Assembly: GCA_020849855.1 (NCBI GenBank)
Contig: JADZFO010000028.1
Coordinates: forward strand, 1 to 48,713
Source: a bacterium
GTDB taxonomy: Bacteria; 4484-113; JAFGCY01
Direction of reading: 5' to 3'
DNA length: 48,713 bases
Part shown: positions 47,952-48,713 of the stretch, piece by piece
Position numbering within the stretch: the first letter of the stretch is position 1
Layout: each line of letters starts with the position of its first letter
Program-made: the position numbers and the translations under genes
Notes under the pieces: model-generated
Seen by the model: the letters and a program-made list of their open reading frames with translations, nothing else
The model's database searches: none
What the model was told of the DNA's origin: nothing

Positions 47952-48566
47952 GTGGCTCTTTACATGGTTCGACACGGACAGACCAACTGGAACGCTGAAA
48001 AGCGCTTCCAGTCCTCCAGCGATGTACCGCTCAACGAGACCGGCCTGGCCCAGGCACGGGCGATCCGCGACGAGCTGGCGCGCCGCGGCGTGCGCTTCGA
48101 GGCGGCCTTCTCCAGCCCGCTGGGCCGCGCGGTGGAAAGCGCGCGGATCATCCTCGAGAGCACTGGTCTTGAGGCCGAGGTCGCGCCGGAGCTTCTTGAA
48201 CTCTCCTTTGGCGAGTGGGAAGCGCGGCTCGAAAGCGAGCTGGCCAGCGACTACGGCGAGCGTTTCCAGCGCTGGCGCGAGAGCCATTACACCATGGCGC
48301 CCCCGGGCGGCGAGGACCTGACCGACGGCGCCTTCCGCCTGCGCGATTTCCTGGCGCGGATCATCGAGCCGGCGGTCCAGGGCGATGTGCTGGTGGTGGC
48401 GCATCAGGCGATCATGATGGCGCTGAAGGTGGCCATCTCCGGCCGGGTGGATGTGGAGAGCGCCTATGGCTTCAAGCAGAACAACGACGAAGTGGATGTC
48501 TGGGACCTCGGCACCGGCCAGCGTATTGAGATGTGGCACGTGCGGGATGCGACAGCCGCCTTGTAG
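47952..48566 (+). CDS. Histidine phosphatase (phosphoglycerate mutase-like)
   Basis: 204 residues starting with GTG. The catalytic motif MVRHGQTNWN carries the phosphorylated His; AFSSPLGRAVESA supplies the second Arg, ELSFGEWEA the acid, and VVAHQAIM the second His. This branch includes broad-specificity phosphatases and alpha-ribazole phosphatase (CobC). The substrate cannot be fixed here. It is divergent from lnt. Its TAG stop belongs to a TTGTAGGG hairpin repeat, as at kptA. Confidence 0.9.
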   Translation: MALYMVRHGQTNWNAEKRFQSSSDVPLNETGLAQARAIRDELARRGVRFEAAFSSPLGRAVESARIILESTGLEAEVAPELLELSFGEWEARLESELASDYGERFQRWRESHYTMAPPGGEDLTDGAFRLRDFLARIIEPAVQGDVLVVAHQAIMMALKVAISGRVDVESAYGFKQNNDEVDVWDLGTGQRIEMWHVRDATAAL

Positions 48567-48590
48567 GGCCGGGGCTTGTCCCCGGCCGGA
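48561..48590 (+). repeat. GGCCGGGG-CTTGT-CCCCGGCC hairpin repeat overlapping a stop codon
   Basis: Same family as 4656-4674 and 37254-37281. It starts TTGTAGGG and supplies the TAG of the preceding gene. Confidence 0.7.
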
Positions 48591-48666
48591 GATACCGTGT
48601 CTCTTGTCAACACCTTCCGTCTGATTTGCTCACTTGCTTGTTATTGAATCCGCGCGCACAGGACTG

Positions 48667-48682
48667 CAGGCGAGAACGCCTG
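48667..48682 (+). repeat. CAGGCG-AGAA-CGCCTG hairpin at the right edge
   Basis: A short perfect hairpin followed by TCTTTGAAGA, in the 147-bp tail. It resembles the other intergenic hairpins. I see no gene in the tail. Confidence 0.5.
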
Positions 48683-48713
48683 TCTTTGAAGACCATCTGT
48701 ATGGTGCCCGCCC

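Overview
The window is a G+C-rich (about two thirds by eye) stretch of chromosome from a diderm bacterium. The evidence for two membranes is an apolipoprotein N-acyltransferase (lnt), about ten lipoprotein precursors with lipobox cysteines, and two secreted proteins ending in a c-type heme motif. A YjfB-family gene hints at flagella. Nothing in the sequence fixes the phylum. The mix of PKD, beta-propeller, carboxypeptidase-regulatory-like and DUF5666 proteins fits an uncultivated environmental lineage. TAG, TAA and TGA all end genes, so the code looks standard.

Layout. The left edge cuts a probable IS3-type transposase (1-62, minus). Then come a PKD/propeller lipoprotein (487-2703) and an aspartase/fumarase-family lyase with a histone-like N-terminal tail (2797-4638). 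A minus-strand block (4749-8877) holds a three-gene membrane operon (propeller, membrane protein, zinc-ribbon protein), a sensor-type propeller and a hotdog thioesterase. From 9010 to 11864 lie a small lipoprotein, a TIGR03960-type radical SAM protein and a small membrane protein. A zinc-ribbon protein, ClpP and an isochorismatase-family hydrolase follow on the minus strand (11868-13614). Next is a two-gene lipoprotein operon (NHL/carboxypeptidase-like and a degenerate phospholipase-D fold, 13721-17476), then an RmlD-like reductase that diverges from a znuA-znuC-znuB zinc-uptake operon (18656-21558). znuA carries an in-frame amber codon.

From 21555 to 28663 come two tandem paralogous lipoproteins, an alkaline-phosphatase-superfamily protein, a copZ-copA copper-efflux pair behind a strong dyad, an A+T-richer orphan gene among repeats, and a saccharopine-dehydrogenase-like enzyme. 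The right part (28799-48566) holds a DUF5666-repeat lipoprotein, a VIT/VWA protein divergent from a large secreted protein, kptA bracketed by long direct repeats, a second orphan, a Cys-repeat secreted protein, an RRM protein, nusB, two paralogous cytochrome-tailed lipoproteins around a YjfB gene (one paralog broken at a G7 tract), lnt and a histidine phosphatase.

Two window-wide patterns stand out. First, about a dozen genes have a TAnnnT-like -10 hexamer only 6-8 bp before the start codon, as expected for leaderless mRNAs. Other genes carry clear Shine-Dalgarno sequences (GGAGG-type). Second, the larger intergenic gaps are filled with a composite repeat family: GC-rich hairpins containing a GTCC or GCGCGCCC arm, followed by a CAGAG-rich tract. 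These repeats surround kptA and both low-G+C orphan genes and sometimes supply the stop codon of the preceding gene. I see no tRNA, rRNA or CRISPR array.
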